DNA of 64,000 bases from Neptunomonas japonica DSM 18939 (GTDB taxonomy: Bacteria; Pseudomonadota; Gammaproteobacteria; Pseudomonadales; Balneatricaceae). Every line of letters starts with the position of its first letter. Position 1 is the first letter of the stretch. This document shows, piece after piece, positions 25,435 through 35,376 of the stretch. Location: contig NZ_AUGR01000018.1 of assembly GCF_000422765.1 (NCBI RefSeq), forward strand, positions 1-64,000. Direction: 5' to 3'. The notes under the pieces were generated by a model. That model saw only the letters and a program-made list of their open reading frames with translations, made no database searches and had not been told where the DNA came from. Position numbers and translations under genes: made by a program.

Positions 25435-26031
25435 ATGTCATTTAGTCCTTTAATTCAGCAATTAGTAACCGCTTTACGCTGTTTGCCAGGTGTTGGGCCT
25501 AAAAGTGCCCAGCGCATGGCGTTTCATCTGCTTGAGCGTGACCGTAATGCAGCACTCGAGCTATCTGCTGCGCTTGCGCAGGCGGCTGAAGAAGTATCTG
25601 AATGTCAGCAGTGTAGGACGCTTAGCGAAACCGATATCTGTGAATTGTGTGCATCGTTAAGCCGTGATCGAAGCTCTTTGTGTGTGCTTGAGTCTCCAAT
25701 GGACGTTGTGGCTATCGAGCAAACAAATAGTTTTGCAGGTGTCTACTTTGTACTGGGGGGGCATTTGTCCCCGATAGACGGTGTGGGTCCTGATGATATA
25801 GGTATTAGTCAGTTACTTGAGCGAATTGCTCAGGGTGAGGTCAAAGAGGTTATCATCGCGACAAACCCGACGGTGGAGGGCGATGCTACTGCACACTATA
25901 TTGCAGAGCAGCTTAAGTGCTCAGAGCTAAAAGTGACACGTATTGCTCACGGAGTGCCTGTGGGCGGTGAACTTGAATATGTTGACGGTGGGACCTTGGC
26001 GCATGCATTGGCCGGGCGGCGTCTGCTGTGA
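25435..26031 (+). CDS. recR: Recombination mediator protein RecR
   Basis: 198 residues, the expected length. With RecO it loads RecA on SSB-coated gaps (RecFOR pathway). The HhH region is [20 protein letters not shown]; the zinc ribbon has [16 protein letters not shown]; the Toprim domain follows ([15 protein letters not shown], then [14 protein letters not shown]) and a C-terminal Walker B-like strand. It ends 9 bases before rnd. Confidence 0.96.
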   Translation: MSFSPLIQQLVTALRCLPGVGPKSAQRMAFHLLERDRNAALELSAALAQAAEEVSECQQCRTLSETDICELCASLSRDRSSLCVLESPMDVVAIEQTNSFAGVYFVLGGHLSPIDGVGPDDIGISQLLERIAQGEVKEVIIATNPTVEGDATAHYIAEQLKCSELKVTRIAHGVPVGGELEYVDGGTLAHALAGRRLL

Positions 26032-26040
26032 GGCTAGTGC

Positions 26041-27219
26041 ATGAAAAAGGATAGCTATGATTGGCCAGTATTAGAGGCTTCGGCTCAAAAGCCTATTCAT
26101 ATATCAACCAATGAGTCGCTTGTTGAATGTTGTGCTCGTTGGCAGTCGTTACCCATGATAGCGCTGGATACAGAGTTTCAGCGGATTGATACTTTTTATC
26201 CTATCCCAGGTTTGATTCAGATAGCCGATGATCAGCATTGTTACCTTGTTGATCCGTTGAGCATCAATGATTTTACGCCGTTAGCTGATGTCTTCACAAA
26301 TCCTGACGTTTTAAAAATTATTCATGCAGGTAGTGAAGATTTAGAATTGTTCTACCATTCGCTGGGTGTTTTGCCTAGTCCGATTTTTGATACTCAGTTA
26401 GCAGCAGCATTTGTTGGCTGGGGTTTTACGATGGGCTTGCAGCGTTTAGTTGAGCATACCTTGGATATCCAAATTGGCAAGGGTGAAACTACGTCCGATT
26501 GGCTTAAGCGCCCATTGAGCCAGGAGCAGGAAGTATATGCGGCGCTCGATGTCGCTTATTTACCGGCTATTTGTAAGATGCAAACAGCGGAGCTTGAGCT
26601 TCACGACCGCTATGCGTGGTTTGCAGAAGAGTCGGAAGTGGCGCTTAAAAATGCGCTGGATCAGGACCCTGAAGGGTATGAATATTATCGCCGCTTTAGT
26701 CAGATGTGGGGCTTGTCGGACGTTAAGTTGACCGTTTTGCGCGATGTCTCTATGTGGCGTGAGCAGCAATGTCGATTGAGAAACACTCCGCGTAATTGGG
26801 TGTTGCGCAATCAGACGATACTTTCTATTGCTCAGAAGTTACCAAGAAACGCTTATGAGTTGGGGCGTGCAGAAGACATTCGGCATAAGGTTGTGCGTGA
26901 TGAAGGAGAAGCGATTCTTGCTATTTTATCTAATGCGCAGGCTAGCCTAGAAAAAACACCGGTATTGCCTATTAATCGACCGCTACCTATTATCTGGAAT
27001 AAGCGTCTTAAGAAGTTAAAGGCTGTGGCACGAGAAGTGGCTGAAAAAATAGGCATAGCTCCAGAGATTTTGCTACGCAAGAAAGATTTAGAGGCGTTGG
27101 TTCGTAGTGGTTTAGAAACCTATGACTATCAGTTGCCTAATGAGCTTAATGGCTGGCGACGTGAAGTGGTTGGCTTGGCGCTGTTGGATCAGCTAAAACA
27201 GTTTGATAAAAATGGTTAG
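26041..27219 (+). CDS. rnd: Ribonuclease D
   Basis: 392 residues. It is a 3'-5' exoribonuclease that trims tRNA and other stable RNA 3' ends. The DEDD active site is visible: Exo I D and E in ALDTEFQRIDTFYP, Exo II D in HAGSEDLELFYH, Exo III Y/D in YAALDVAYLPAI. Two HRDC-like helical domains make up the C-terminal half (LRNTPRNWVLRNQTI; KKLKAVAREVAEKIG). It is followed 5 bases later by ycgL; recR lies immediately before. The order rnd-ycgL-ycgN is conserved in gammaproteobacteria. Confidence 0.96.
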   Translation: MKKDSYDWPVLEASAQKPIHISTNESLVECCARWQSLPMIALDTEFQRIDTFYPIPGLIQIADDQHCYLVDPLSINDFTPLADVFTNPDVLKIIHAGSEDLELFYHSLGVLPSPIFDTQLAAAFVGWGFTMGLQRLVEHTLDIQIGKGETTSDWLKRPLSQEQEVYAALDVAYLPAICKMQTAELELHDRYAWFAEESEVALKNALDQDPEGYEYYRRFSQMWGLSDVKLTVLRDVSMWREQQCRLRNTPRNWVLRNQTILSIAQKLPRNAYELGRAEDIRHKVVRDEGEAILAILSNAQASLEKTPVLPINRPLPIIWNKRLKKLKAVAREVAEKIGIAPEILLRKKDLEALVRSGLETYDYQLPNELNGWRREVVGLALLDQLKQFDKNG

Positions 27220-27224
27220 TATTC

Positions 27225-27512
27225 ATGATTATTTGCACGATTTATAAAAGTCCTCTTAAAGATGAAATGTATCTTTATGTTGATAAGAAAGACGAGTTAA
27301 AGAAAGTTCCTGAAGCATTAATTCAAATGTTTGGAGCGCCTTCGCATCTGATGGATATGCCGATGTTGCCAGGGCGCAAACTGGCAAGAGTCGATGTTGA
27401 GAAAATGCTTGAGGGTATAAAGGAGAAAGGATTCTATCTACAGATGCCGCCCCCTAAAGAGGACTATATGCTGGATCTTTATCCTAACCGCCCTGAAACG
27501 GGTGTGAGATAG
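27225..27512 (+). CDS. ycgL: YcgL domain protein
   Basis: 95 residues of the UPF0745/YcgL family, a small alpha/beta protein of uncertain role. Conserved pieces: [20 protein letters not shown] near the N-terminus, [20 protein letters not shown] in the middle, and [13 protein letters not shown] at the end. It is encoded between rnd and ycgN and its stop codon overlaps the GTG start of ycgN by one base. Confidence 0.92.
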   Translation: MIICTIYKSPLKDEMYLYVDKKDELKKVPEALIQMFGAPSHLMDMPMLPGRKLARVDVEKMLEGIKEKGFYLQMPPPKEDYMLDLYPNRPETGVR

Positions 27513-27955
27513 TGGCACAGGAAGTTTTTTGGCGAACTAAGTCTTTGACTGAAATGACGACGCCTGAATGGGAGTCGTTATGCGATGGCTGTGCTTTATG
27601 TTGTCTGCACAAAATTGAAGATGAAGATACCGAAGAAGTTTTTTATACAACGGTGGTATGTAATCTTTTAGATTTTGATAACTGCCGTTGCACGCAATAT
27701 GAAAAGCGTAGCCAGCTAGTGCCTAGTTGTGTGAAGTTGCGTCCCGAGGATGTAGAAAGCTTTCATTGGTTACCTCCTTCGTGTGCTTATCGGTTGATTC
27801 ATGAAGGCCAGGAGCTGCCTGAGTGGCACCCGTTGATGTCTGGTGAAGAAAACTCGGTTATTAATGCAGGGGCTTCAGTGCTTCATGTATATGCAGTAAA
27901 GGATAATGAGATTAGTGAAGATCAGCTGATCGATTATGTATTGCTAGATGAGTAA
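27512..27955 (+). CDS. ycgN: YcgN family cysteine cluster protein
   Basis: 147 residues from GTG at 27512, UPF0260/YcgN type. A cysteine cluster ([15 protein letters not shown], then [16 protein letters not shown] and [12 protein letters not shown]) suggests a metal or iron-sulfur site; the function is not established. The last part [10 protein letters not shown] is family typical. It ends the rnd operon and is followed by a bidirectional terminator shared with rpsA. Confidence 0.92.
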   Translation: MAQEVFWRTKSLTEMTTPEWESLCDGCALCCLHKIEDEDTEEVFYTTVVCNLLDFDNCRCTQYEKRSQLVPSCVKLRPEDVESFHWLPPSCAYRLIHEGQELPEWHPLMSGEENSVINAGASVLHVYAVKDNEISEDQLIDYVLLDE

Positions 27956-28010
27956 GCGTTAACGGTTGCTGAGTCAGGTTAATCATTATTTAGAACTGAA
28001 AGTTAGGCAA

Positions 28011-28041
28011 TAAAAAAGGAGCACTTAGTGCTCCTTTTTAA
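28011..28041. terminator. Bidirectional terminator between ycgN and rpsA
   Basis: Perfect AAAAAGGAGCAC / GTGCTCCTTTTT stem with a 3-base TTA loop, flanked by A and T runs on both sides. It can end ycgN transcription (plus) and rpsA transcription (minus). Confidence 0.9.
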
Positions 28042-28059
28042 TGCCTTCAAAACAACGAA

Positions 28060-29742
28060 TTAGTTGTTTTTGTTAGCCATTTGAGCTTTGATCAAGTCAC
28101 CGATAGTGGTTGGACCAGCAGTTTCGACTTCCTGAGTACGAACAGCAGCAATAGCAGCTTTCTCATCAGCTTGGTCTTTAGCTTTGATAGATAGTGTGAT
28201 TGCGCGGCTACGACGATCAATGTTAGTGATCTTCGCTTCAACTTCATCACCTTCTTTCAGTACAGTAGTTGCATCTTCAACACGGTCTGTGCTGATTTCA
28301 GAAACTTTCAATGTACCTTCAATGCCTTCAGCAAGTTCAACAACAGCGCCTTTAGCGTCTACAGACTTAACAGTACCTTTAACGATAGTGTTTTTGTCGT
28401 TAGCTGCAGCGTATTCAGCAAAAGGATCGCTATCTAGCTGTTTAACGCCAAGAGAGATACGCTCTTTTTCTGCGTCGATAGACAGGATAACTGCTTCAAC
28501 TTCGTCGCCTTTCTTGAACTGACGTAACGCTGCTTCGGCATCGCCTTCCCAGCTAATGTCAGACATGTGAACTAGACCATCAAGGTCGTTTTCTAGGCCA
28601 ACGAAGATACCGAAGTCAGTAATAGTTTTGATCTGACCAGATACTTTGTCGTTTGTAGCGTACTGTTCAGCGAAAGCAACCCATGGGTTAACTGTGCACT
28701 GCTTGATACCTAGAGAAATACGACGACGCTCTTCATCAACATCTAGAATCATAACTTCAACAGCTTCACCGATCTGAACAACTTTAGATGGGTGGATGTT
28801 TTTGTTAGTCCAAGACATTTCAGAAACGTGAACCAGACCTTCAACGCCGTCTTCGATAGAAGCGAAGCAACCGTAGTCAGTTAGGTTGGTGATGCGTGCG
28901 TTGCACTTAGTTCCAGCAGGGTAACGGTTTTTAATAGCTTCCCACGGATCTTCAGACAGCTGTTTCAGACCTAGAGAAATACGACCAGTTTCTTTGTCGA
29001 ATTTAATGATCTTAACAGAGATCTCGTCACCTGGGTTCAGCATTTCGCTTGGGTGAGAAATACGCTTCCAAGCCATGTCTGTGATATGCAACAGACCGTC
29101 AACACCGCCTAGATCAATGAACGCACCGTAGTTGGTTAGGTTCTTAACGAAACCTTTGGCAACTTGGCCTTCTTCTAGAGCAGCCAGGATCTCATCACGC
29201 TGAGCGCTGTTAGCTTCTTGAAGAACTGCACGACGAGAAACAACAACGTTATTGCGCTTCTGGTCCAGCTTGATCAATTTGAATTCTAGTTCTTTACCTT
29301 CTAGATGGTCGATATCGCGAACAGGGCGAACATCTACCAAAGAACCAGGCAAGAAACCTTGGATGTTGTTGATGCTAACAGTGAATCCACCTTTAACCTT
29401 ACCGTTGATAACACCAGTAACAGTTTCTTCAGCTTCAAATTTAGCTTCAAGTACTTCCCAAGCTTCAGCGCGTTTAGCTTTTTCGCGAGAAAGTTTCGTT
29501 TCACCAAAACCATCTTCTACTGCTTCCAGAGAAACTTTAACGCTATCGCCGATTTTAATTTCCAGCTCGTTAGCGTCGTTTAAGAACTGTACGCGAGGAA
29601 TAACCGCTTCAGATTTAAGACCAGCGTTAACTGTAACCCAGTCGCTGTCGATATCGATAACTTCACCGATAACAAGCGTACCTGGTTTCATGTCTACATT
29701 AAGAAGGGATTCTTCAAACAGTTCTGCAAAGCTTTCGCTCAT
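28060..29742 (-). CDS. rpsA: 30S ribosomal protein S1
   Basis: 560 residues with six S1/OB repeats. It binds mRNA on the 30S subunit and aids initiation on structured leaders. Domains 1-2 anchor to the ribosome ([37 protein letters not shown]). Domains 3-6 show the repeating pattern [24 protein letters not shown], with [13 protein letters not shown] and similar. The usual neighbours cmk and ihfB are absent, and the gene follows an unrelated coiled-coil gene after 181 bases, with its own structured leader. The start is supported by a weak AGGA site, as in Escherichia coli rpsA, which also lacks a strong ribosome site. Confidence 0.97.
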   Translation of the reverse strand: MSESFAELFEESLLNVDMKPGTLVIGEVIDIDSDWVTVNAGLKSEAVIPRVQFLNDANELEIKIGDSVKVSLEAVEDGFGETKLSREKAKRAEAWEVLEAKFEAEETVTGVINGKVKGGFTVSINNIQGFLPGSLVDVRPVRDIDHLEGKELEFKLIKLDQKRNNVVVSRRAVLQEANSAQRDEILAALEEGQVAKGFVKNLTNYGAFIDLGGVDGLLHITDMAWKRISHPSEMLNPGDEISVKIIKFDKETGRISLGLKQLSEDPWEAIKNRYPAGTKCNARITNLTDYGCFASIEDGVEGLVHVSEMSWTNKNIHPSKVVQIGEAVEVMILDVDEERRRISLGIKQCTVNPWVAFAEQYATNDKVSGQIKTITDFGIFVGLENDLDGLVHMSDISWEGDAEAALRQFKKGDEVEAVILSIDAEKERISLGVKQLDSDPFAEYAAANDKNTIVKGTVKSVDAKGAVVELAEGIEGTLKVSEISTDRVEDATTVLKEGDEVEAKITNIDRRSRAITLSIKAKDQADEKAAIAAVRTQEVETAGPTTIGDLIKAQMANKNN

Positions 29743-29761
29743 GAAAGTGTCCTATATATTG

Positions 29762-29866
29762 TGGCCGGGGATAGTAAAAAATCCGGCACGTAACCTGTAA
29801 CGCCAGCTTACAGGGTCAGATTATATAATGTGTAATTGTATTGCTGGCTAGCAGTTACACATTAGA
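29762..29866 (-). promoter_or_regulatory. rpsA: Structured 5' leader of rpsA (three hairpins)
   Basis: Three inverted repeats lie between the promoter region and the start codon. A 10-base perfect stem is at 29826-29835 / 29855-29864 (TAATGTGTAA / TTACACATTA). A 7-base perfect stem is at 29794-29800 / 29808-29814 (CCTGTAA / TTACAGG). A bulged stem is at 29764-29772 / 29781-29787. In Escherichia coli the rpsA leader forms three hairpins that give S1 autogenous control. A TATAAT on the minus strand at 29882-29887 is a possible -10. Confidence 0.6.
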
Positions 29867-29923
29867 GAAATTTGAGCGCATATTATACATAATCAAGCGG
29901 AGTGTAGGTAGGAGTATTTAAAT

Positions 29924-30697
29924 TTATACTTTGTCTCTATCCAGTTTTTTGCGTACAGATAGCTGACACGGAGCGAGTACAGAGGATAAATCTTGAAATA
30001 GAACTTCGGATAAAGGTGAAGAATCTTCAGTACGGAAATAGTTGGCAAGCTTACGTTCTTCTGTTCTGGAGTTAGCCGCTACTTCAACACCATCACCAAC
30101 GCAAAAGGCATAGGCGGGTAAGTAATCACTAATAACCGCTAGTTTCATGTCTTCGGAAAGCATTAAGCGATTACGTGTAATATAAGCTTTATACTCAGCA
30201 GCGCCTGCGGCTGACATAATTTCGATCTGTATGGTGCTAAAGCGGTCGGCATCAGGGCTACGTATTAAAAAAGCTTTTAGTTGTCGTTCAACCGATCTGA
30301 GCTCGTCTTTTAATTTTTGTGGAGCAAAATGTTCGTTTAATTCTTTGTATTCGGTAAGTTCTTGAATCTTGGACTCAAGTTTCTCAATCTCACTTTGTAG
30401 CACTTTGTTTTCATCTAACAGGCCGTCTTTATCACGCATGAGGCCGTGAATAACTTTCTGTGTTGGCGTTAGTTTATCCAGATCAAAAGTCGGAGGCAGC
30501 TGTACGGCGCCTAATTTCCCTGTGGTTTCCATGCTGCGGGATGTGGCGACCATTTCATAACCAAAGCGTTCTAGCTCTTTACTGTTTTGCTTATGTTGGG
30601 CATCCATTTTTTGATAAACCATATACCCACCTCCCCCTAATCCAGCAAGGATTAGAGGGAGGGTTATAGAGAGTATCAATGTTTTATTGAGTGCCAT
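29924..30697 (-). CDS. Membrane-anchored coiled-coil protein of unknown function
   Basis: 257 residues. One N-terminal membrane helix (LILSITLPLILAGLGGGGY) anchors a periplasmic or cytoplasmic part. A coiled coil spans ~95-150 (LLDENKVLQSEIEKLESKIQ, SVERQLKAFLI). The C-terminal third is mixed, with two cysteines (YAFCVG and LAPCQLS). I recognise no family. It begins 18 bases after prc on the same strand and is probably co-transcribed with it, so an envelope quality-control role is possible but only inferred. Confidence 0.78.
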   Translation of the reverse strand: MALNKTLILSITLPLILAGLGGGGYMVYQKMDAQHKQNSKELERFGYEMVATSRSMETTGKLGAVQLPPTFDLDKLTPTQKVIHGLMRDKDGLLDENKVLQSEIEKLESKIQELTEYKELNEHFAPQKLKDELRSVERQLKAFLIRSPDADRFSTIQIEIMSAAGAAEYKAYITRNRLMLSEDMKLAVISDYLPAYAFCVGDGVEVAANSRTEERKLANYFRTEDSSPLSEVLFQDLSSVLAPCQLSVRKKLDRDKV

Positions 30698-30715
30698 ATC
30701 CGTATTGACCCAGTC

Positions 30716-32788
30716 TTATTGTGGATTATAGGTTGTAATAAGCTGCTTTGTTAGATCGACCATATCTAGGAGGATTTTTCCGCTTTCTTGCAGAATTGCT
30801 TCAGACCCTGCTGTAATAGGGCGGCCTTTGTCATCTTTTTTCAGAAGGGCTTCAAGGTCAGCTAATTTGCTTATCGGTTGCTGTCCTTTTGCTAAGCGTC
30901 TTCTGTTTTCGGCATCCACTTGCCATTTGTCTGCTTGGTCGCGTTTTGCTAATAGTTTTATTTCATTAAGTGGGAAAGAATCATCTTTTTTAGCTTCCGA
31001 CTGGCGAACTATTTGTTCACGTAAAAAGTTAAAATCGGGCTGATTACTCGTGCGAAGTGTATGGCGTTTATTTAGTTCATCTTTAAAAGAAGCAATTCCT
31101 TTGTAAAAACCATGGCGGGCTTCTTTTACTTGATCCCAAGGAAGGGCTCCATCGAGTGCGCTTTCACCAATTTCTGTGGTGTCGTAAACCTCAGGAAAAG
31201 AAATGTCTGGAACAACGCCTTTATGCTGAGTGCTTTCCCCGGAAATTCGATAGAATTTAGCATGGGTAAGTTTAAGCTGCCCGTGGCCTAAGGCCTGCAG
31301 CGTTTGAACTGTTCCCTTGCCAAATGTCTGATTACCAACAATTACACCGCGTTGGTAGTCTTGAATAGCACCGGCGAAAATTTCTGATGCCGAAGCGCTT
31401 AAGCGATTAACGACTACAGCGAGTGGGCCGTTATAGGCTATTTTGGGGTTGAAGTCGCCAAGAATATCAACACGACCGTTAGGGTCTCTAATTTGAACCG
31501 TTGGGCCGCGGTCAATGAATAAACCTACTAGCTCATTGGCTTCTCGTAACGAGCCACCACCATTATTTCTAAGATCTATTATGAGGCCGTCTACTGCTTC
31601 AGCTTGAAGTTCAGTTATTAACTTTTCAACATCTCTTGTGGTGCTTTTATAGTTTTTCTCACCGCGCTGAAGTGCGGCAAAATCAATATAAAAAGCAGGA
31701 ATGTCGATTACACCGAGCTTGTAATCCTTGTTGTTATGTTTAACTTCAAGAATACGTTTTTGTGCTGCTTGCTCTTCAAGTGCAACCGTATTTCGCTTGA
31801 TAGAAATGGTTTTGCGTCCCGCTGTGTCTTCGCTATCTGAAGGAATTATTTCTAGTCGTACTATCGAACCTTTAGGGCCACGAATAAGGTCGACCACATC
31901 ATCTAAACGCCAGCCGACTACATCTTCAATTTCCCCATTCTCTTGACCAACGCCGACAATTAAATCCGCAGGCTTTAATTGCCCTGTTTTATCGGCAGGC
32001 CCAGCAGGTACTAAGCGTACAATTTTGGTGAACTCGTTTTCGCTCTGTAGTACTGCGCCAATCCCTTCAAGAGATAAGCTCATGTTTATTTTGAAATTTT
32101 CTGAGTTTCGAGGTGAGAAATATGAAGTGTGTGGGTCAAAATATTTAGTGAAAACATTAGCAAATCGCTGGAATACGTCTTCGCTTTTATTCTGTTTAAG
32201 GCGTTTTAACTGATTAGAATAACGTTTTATCAACGTAGCTTTTGCTTCCTGCTCAGACTTGTCAGCTAGCATTAAATTTAAAATGGCGCTTTTGATTCGT
32301 TTACGCCAAAGGTTGTTCATCTCTTCTAGTGACGCTATCCACTGGTCATTTTCACGGTCTGTATCGAGTGTTTCATTCAATTCGAAATTGAAGGGGGTTG
32401 GGTCTTTTAATCTATCAATAGTCCAGCTGAGTCGCTCTACAACGCGCTCTTGCTGTCGATTGTAGATAGCAAAAGCGCTATCTAGGTTGCCTGCAAGAAT
32501 CGAGTCATCAATCTCATAACGGTATGCTTCAAAATCGTTTATGTCTTTTTGGAAAAAATAACTACGTGATGAATCCAGCTCAGATAGGTATTTATCTAAC
32601 AAGCCACTAGAAAGGGTGTCATCAACATTAATTTTATTATAATGGCCGATATTTAAGGAACTGATAATATCTTTCATAGTCTGTTGGTGTACTGCTTCTG
32701 GGTGCAATTGCTGAATATCAGCAGTCGCTAAAGCAACGAGTGGTGTTAACAAACATAGGGCAAGAGAGTTACGTAAACCTTTCAACAT
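30716..32788 (-). CDS. prc: Tail-specific periplasmic protease Prc
   Basis: 690 residues, normal for Prc/Tsp. It is a C-terminal processing protease (S41) that degrades or trims periplasmic proteins, including those with hydrophobic tails. Signal peptide residues 1-22 (LRNSLALCLLTPLVALATA). The PDZ domain follows near 240-320 (KINMSLSLEGIGAVLQSENE; ADLIVGVGQENGEI). The catalytic dyad is Ser in RLSASASEIFAGA and Lys in GNQTFGKGTVQ. The C-terminal DUF3340 region completes it. It shares a transcript with the following coiled-coil gene. Confidence 0.96.
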   Translation of the reverse strand: MLKGLRNSLALCLLTPLVALATADIQQLHPEAVHQQTMKDIISSLNIGHYNKINVDDTLSSGLLDKYLSELDSSRSYFFQKDINDFEAYRYEIDDSILAGNLDSAFAIYNRQQERVVERLSWTIDRLKDPTPFNFELNETLDTDRENDQWIASLEEMNNLWRKRIKSAILNLMLADKSEQEAKATLIKRYSNQLKRLKQNKSEDVFQRFANVFTKYFDPHTSYFSPRNSENFKINMSLSLEGIGAVLQSENEFTKIVRLVPAGPADKTGQLKPADLIVGVGQENGEIEDVVGWRLDDVVDLIRGPKGSIVRLEIIPSDSEDTAGRKTISIKRNTVALEEQAAQKRILEVKHNNKDYKLGVIDIPAFYIDFAALQRGEKNYKSTTRDVEKLITELQAEAVDGLIIDLRNNGGGSLREANELVGLFIDRGPTVQIRDPNGRVDILGDFNPKIAYNGPLAVVVNRLSASASEIFAGAIQDYQRGVIVGNQTFGKGTVQTLQALGHGQLKLTHAKFYRISGESTQHKGVVPDISFPEVYDTTEIGESALDGALPWDQVKEARHGFYKGIASFKDELNKRHTLRTSNQPDFNFLREQIVRQSEAKKDDSFPLNEIKLLAKRDQADKWQVDAENRRRLAKGQQPISKLADLEALLKKDDKGRPITAGSEAILQESGKILLDMVDLTKQLITTYNPQ

Positions 32789-32931
32789 ATTATCTAGTCT
32801 GCTTTTAATTCAATTAATGTTATGACAGGAAGAGTAATTGATTGTTCCATTGATCATCTAATCTGAGTGTAGCTATCGGTCTGTCTAATGTAAAATCAAT
32901 GCTTTAATTCATTTACTCTATAAGGTCCCAA

Positions 32932-33459
32932 ATGAAATCACTACTTATTCCGCTGATGCTTATCTCTAGTTTGTTTTTGAGCGGTTGCGGAGAAGACCCT
33001 GAAAAAGAGGCTTTCCGCCAGCAGTTGATGGAAAAGGCGCTCAATGATAAAACCAGCAAAGCAGGTAGTGCTTTCCTGGAAGAGAATTTAAAGCGTGAAG
33101 GTGTGCATGTGCTGCCCTCAGGTGTTCAATATAAAATTTTACAAAAGGGTGAAGGTAAACGACCCACGTTTCAGGGTTCTGTTGAAGTTCACTACGAAGG
33201 AACAGGGGTTGATGGTGTTGTGTTCGACAGTTCTTATGAGCGAGGAAAGCCTTCAGTATTCCCTTTGGAAAAAGTAATTAGAGGCTGGCAGGAAGCGCTA
33301 CTACAAATGCAGCAAGGAGATATTTGGATGCTTTATATTCCTGCACAATTTGCTTATGGTGCAACGAGTCCTAATGAGTTGATACCTGCCAACTCAACGT
33401 TAATTTTTAAAGTAGAGTTACTTGGTGTTCTGGAGCGTAGTGAGATGGATAATGAATAA
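32932..33459 (+). CDS. FKBP-type peptidyl-prolyl isomerase, lipoprotein
   Basis: 175 residues with a lipobox LFLSGC (lipidated Cys 19). A short helical dimerisation segment precedes the FKBP domain at ~65-170 ([76 protein letters not shown]). It is of the FkpA/Mip type and helps folding of outer-membrane or periplasmic proteins. The end overlaps the start of the downstream aminopeptidase by 8 bases. It is transcribed divergently from prc, another envelope quality-control gene, across 143 bases. Confidence 0.93.
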   Translation: MKSLLIPLMLISSLFLSGCGEDPEKEAFRQQLMEKALNDKTSKAGSAFLEENLKREGVHVLPSGVQYKILQKGEGKRPTFQGSVEVHYEGTGVDGVVFDSSYERGKPSVFPLEKVIRGWQEALLQMQQGDIWMLYIPAQFAYGATSPNELIPANSTLIFKVELLGVLERSEMDNE

Positions 33460-34741
33460 AAGAAATAAAACACTTAAGCAGTTAATTAGCTTCCTAAATG
33501 CATCACCCACTCCGTTTCATGCGGTTCAGCAAATGACAAGTTGCCTTGTTGAGTCGGGCTATAAAGTGCTCAATGAAGAAGATAGTTGGCAGCTAGAAGC
33601 CGGCGGACGTTATGTTGTGACACGTAATGACTCATCTATTATTGCTTGGAAAATGCCCCAAGATAGATCCTTGTCTGAGTCTGGTTTCAGGATGCTCGGC
33701 GCACACACAGACTCACCGTGTTTGCGTGTTAAGCCTAATCCTGAAGTACATAAGCATGGCTACTATCAGCTAGGCGTTGAGGTATATGGCGGAGTGTTGT
33801 TAGCACCGTGGTTTGATAGAGATCTTTCTCTTGCTGGCCGCGTAAGCTTTATTAATGATGAAGGTGAGCTTGTTTCTGCATTAATTAATTTTGAAAGCCC
33901 AATCGCAGTCATTCCAAGCTTAGCTATTCATTTGGACCGTGAAGCTAATAGCGGGCGGGCTATCAATGCACAAACTTTTCTACCACCACTATTGGGTCAA
34001 AGTGACAAGAAGCCTGACTTTCGAGCACTATTGAAAGTTCAGCTAGAAAAATCTGGAGAGAGTGTATCTCGTGTTTTGGATTATGAGCTATCGCTATATG
34101 ATACTCAATCGGCTGCTCTAATTGGGTTGGAGCAAGAGTTTCTGGCTTCTGCTCGTCTAGATAATTTGTTGAGTTGTTTTATGGGGCTTGAGGCGTTATT
34201 AGAGTCCGATAGTGGAGAGGGAGCCTTGTTGGTTTGTACTGACCATGAAGAGGTCGGAAGTATGAGTGCTGCTGGTGCTCAAGGTCCAATGCTGGAGCAG
34301 TTGTTCGAACGGTTGCAACCTGATGCGGAAAGTCGAAGCAGAATGTTGGCAAGATCTATGATGATATCGGCTGATAATGCTCATGGTATTCATCCTAATT
34401 TCGCAGATAAACATGACGCTAATCATGGGCCCATACTTAACCAAGGGCCTGTCATTAAGATTAATGCGAATCAACGCTATGCAACTTCAGATATAACGAG
34501 CTCAAAATTTCGCATGCTAGCGGCATTGGATAGTGTGCCTGTACAAGAATTTGTTGTGCGTTCGGATATGGGCTGTGGTAGTACTATTGGGCCAATTACA
34601 TCAGCAGAGATTGGTGTGAAGACGCTTGATATTGGCGTACCGCAGTTGGCTATGCATTCAATTAGAGAGCTAGCCGGTACTGAAGACCTTGTTAATACTA
34701 TTCGTGTTTTTAACCGCTTTTTCGAACTAAAACAGGTGTGA
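33452..34741 (+). CDS. apeB: M18 family aspartyl/Met aminopeptidase
   Basis: 429 residues from the ATG at 33452, which overlaps the FKBP gene; a TTG 30 bases upstream opens the same frame. It is a two-zinc cytosolic aminopeptidase of the M18 family. Metal ligands: His and Asp in [14 protein letters not shown], the Glu pair in [11 protein letters not shown], Asp in [11 protein letters not shown], and His in the C-terminal [12 protein letters not shown]. The length matches the ~430 of Pseudomonas ApeB. It is last in the FKBP-apeB unit and has a clear terminator. Confidence 0.94.
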   Translation: MNKRNKTLKQLISFLNASPTPFHAVQQMTSCLVESGYKVLNEEDSWQLEAGGRYVVTRNDSSIIAWKMPQDRSLSESGFRMLGAHTDSPCLRVKPNPEVHKHGYYQLGVEVYGGVLLAPWFDRDLSLAGRVSFINDEGELVSALINFESPIAVIPSLAIHLDREANSGRAINAQTFLPPLLGQSDKKPDFRALLKVQLEKSGESVSRVLDYELSLYDTQSAALIGLEQEFLASARLDNLLSCFMGLEALLESDSGEGALLVCTDHEEVGSMSAAGAQGPMLEQLFERLQPDAESRSRMLARSMMISADNAHGIHPNFADKHDANHGPILNQGPVIKINANQRYATSDITSSKFRMLAALDSVPVQEFVVRSDMGCGSTIGPITSAEIGVKTLDIGVPQLAMHSIRELAGTEDLVNTIRVFNRFFELKQV

Positions 34742-34774
34742 CCCTAAGCAGGAATAATACTTTTTAATAGGTGT

Positions 34775-34806
34775 GAAAAACCGCTCTAGTGTGAGGAGCG
34801 GTTTTC
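34775..34806 (+). terminator. Rho-independent terminator of apeB
   Basis: AAAACCGCTC (34777-34786) pairs perfectly with GAGCGGTTTT (34796-34805) across a 9-base loop and ends in T-rich sequence. The A-rich 5' side also suits the convergent zinc-ribbon gene. Confidence 0.88.
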
Positions 34807-34841
34807 TATTGGGGTATATAATTTGTTCGTAGAAAGATGCT

Positions 34842-35072
34842 TTAAACAGCGACTAGTGCAGGTTGGGCTGAGGAAGCGTTGTCTGAAAATTTGCCGTAAT
34901 AGCCTTCAATCAACACTTCCCATTTTAGATCATAGCAATGGAGATATGCATGGCATGCAACGCACTTATAAAGCTGGCTATTAGGTAGCGTGCTGATCAG
35001 TGATAAAAAATCGTGTGATTTTTGGTGCTTGTTTGTCATTAAGCTTTGGCAATCGGGGCAAATGTTATCCAT
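34842..35072 (-). CDS. Small zinc-ribbon protein of unknown function
   Basis: 76 residues. Two Cys pairs, CPDC near the N-terminus and CVAC in LYKCVACHAYLHCYD, form a probable zinc ribbon. A basic, DNA/RNA-binding-type segment (TNKHQKSHDFLSLIS) lies between them. It is convergent with apeB and has an AGGAG ribosome site 14 bases upstream of the start. The role is unknown; such small ribbons often bind nucleic acid or other proteins. Confidence 0.72.
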   Translation of the reverse strand: MDNICPDCQSLMTNKHQKSHDFLSLISTLPNSQLYKCVACHAYLHCYDLKWEVLIEGYYGKFSDNASSAQPALVAV

Positions 35073-35258
35073 AACAAGTTAAACTCCTCTATCTATTATA
35101 TACCTTAACAATATCTTACTGAATTATTAGGGCTAATAAGATAGGAAAAATTCCTATTTATTGAACTGTCATTCACTATTTTCATTATTGTTGCATAATG
35201 CCTACAAAATTTACCGTTTTTCTAGATAAATAGGGATCTTCTCAGGCTAGACGTTTGC

Positions 35259-35300
35259 ATATCCGCAGGGTAGGATTACGCCTGATTTCAGTGCGGATAT
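35259..35300 (+). promoter_or_regulatory. Hairpin in the leader of the slyD-like gene
   Basis: Perfect 9-base stem ATATCCGCA (35259-35267) / TGCGGATAT (35292-35300) with a 24-base loop and TTTTG following. It lies 77-118 bases before the start codon. It may be an attenuator, a leader structure, or a terminator of an unseen transcript. No riboswitch core was recognised. Confidence 0.4.
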
Positions 35301-35376
35301 TTTGAGTTTGTTGGTAATCTGACGACATATTCTGAGCCTCCGGCTATTTATTAATTATATTTTTTGGGAGTTTCTC

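Noticed and set aside
33422..33451. TTG start for the aminopeptidase gene
   Set aside because: It would put ~38 bases of overlap with the FKBP gene and add residues absent from the family; the ATG at 33452 fits length and overlap better.
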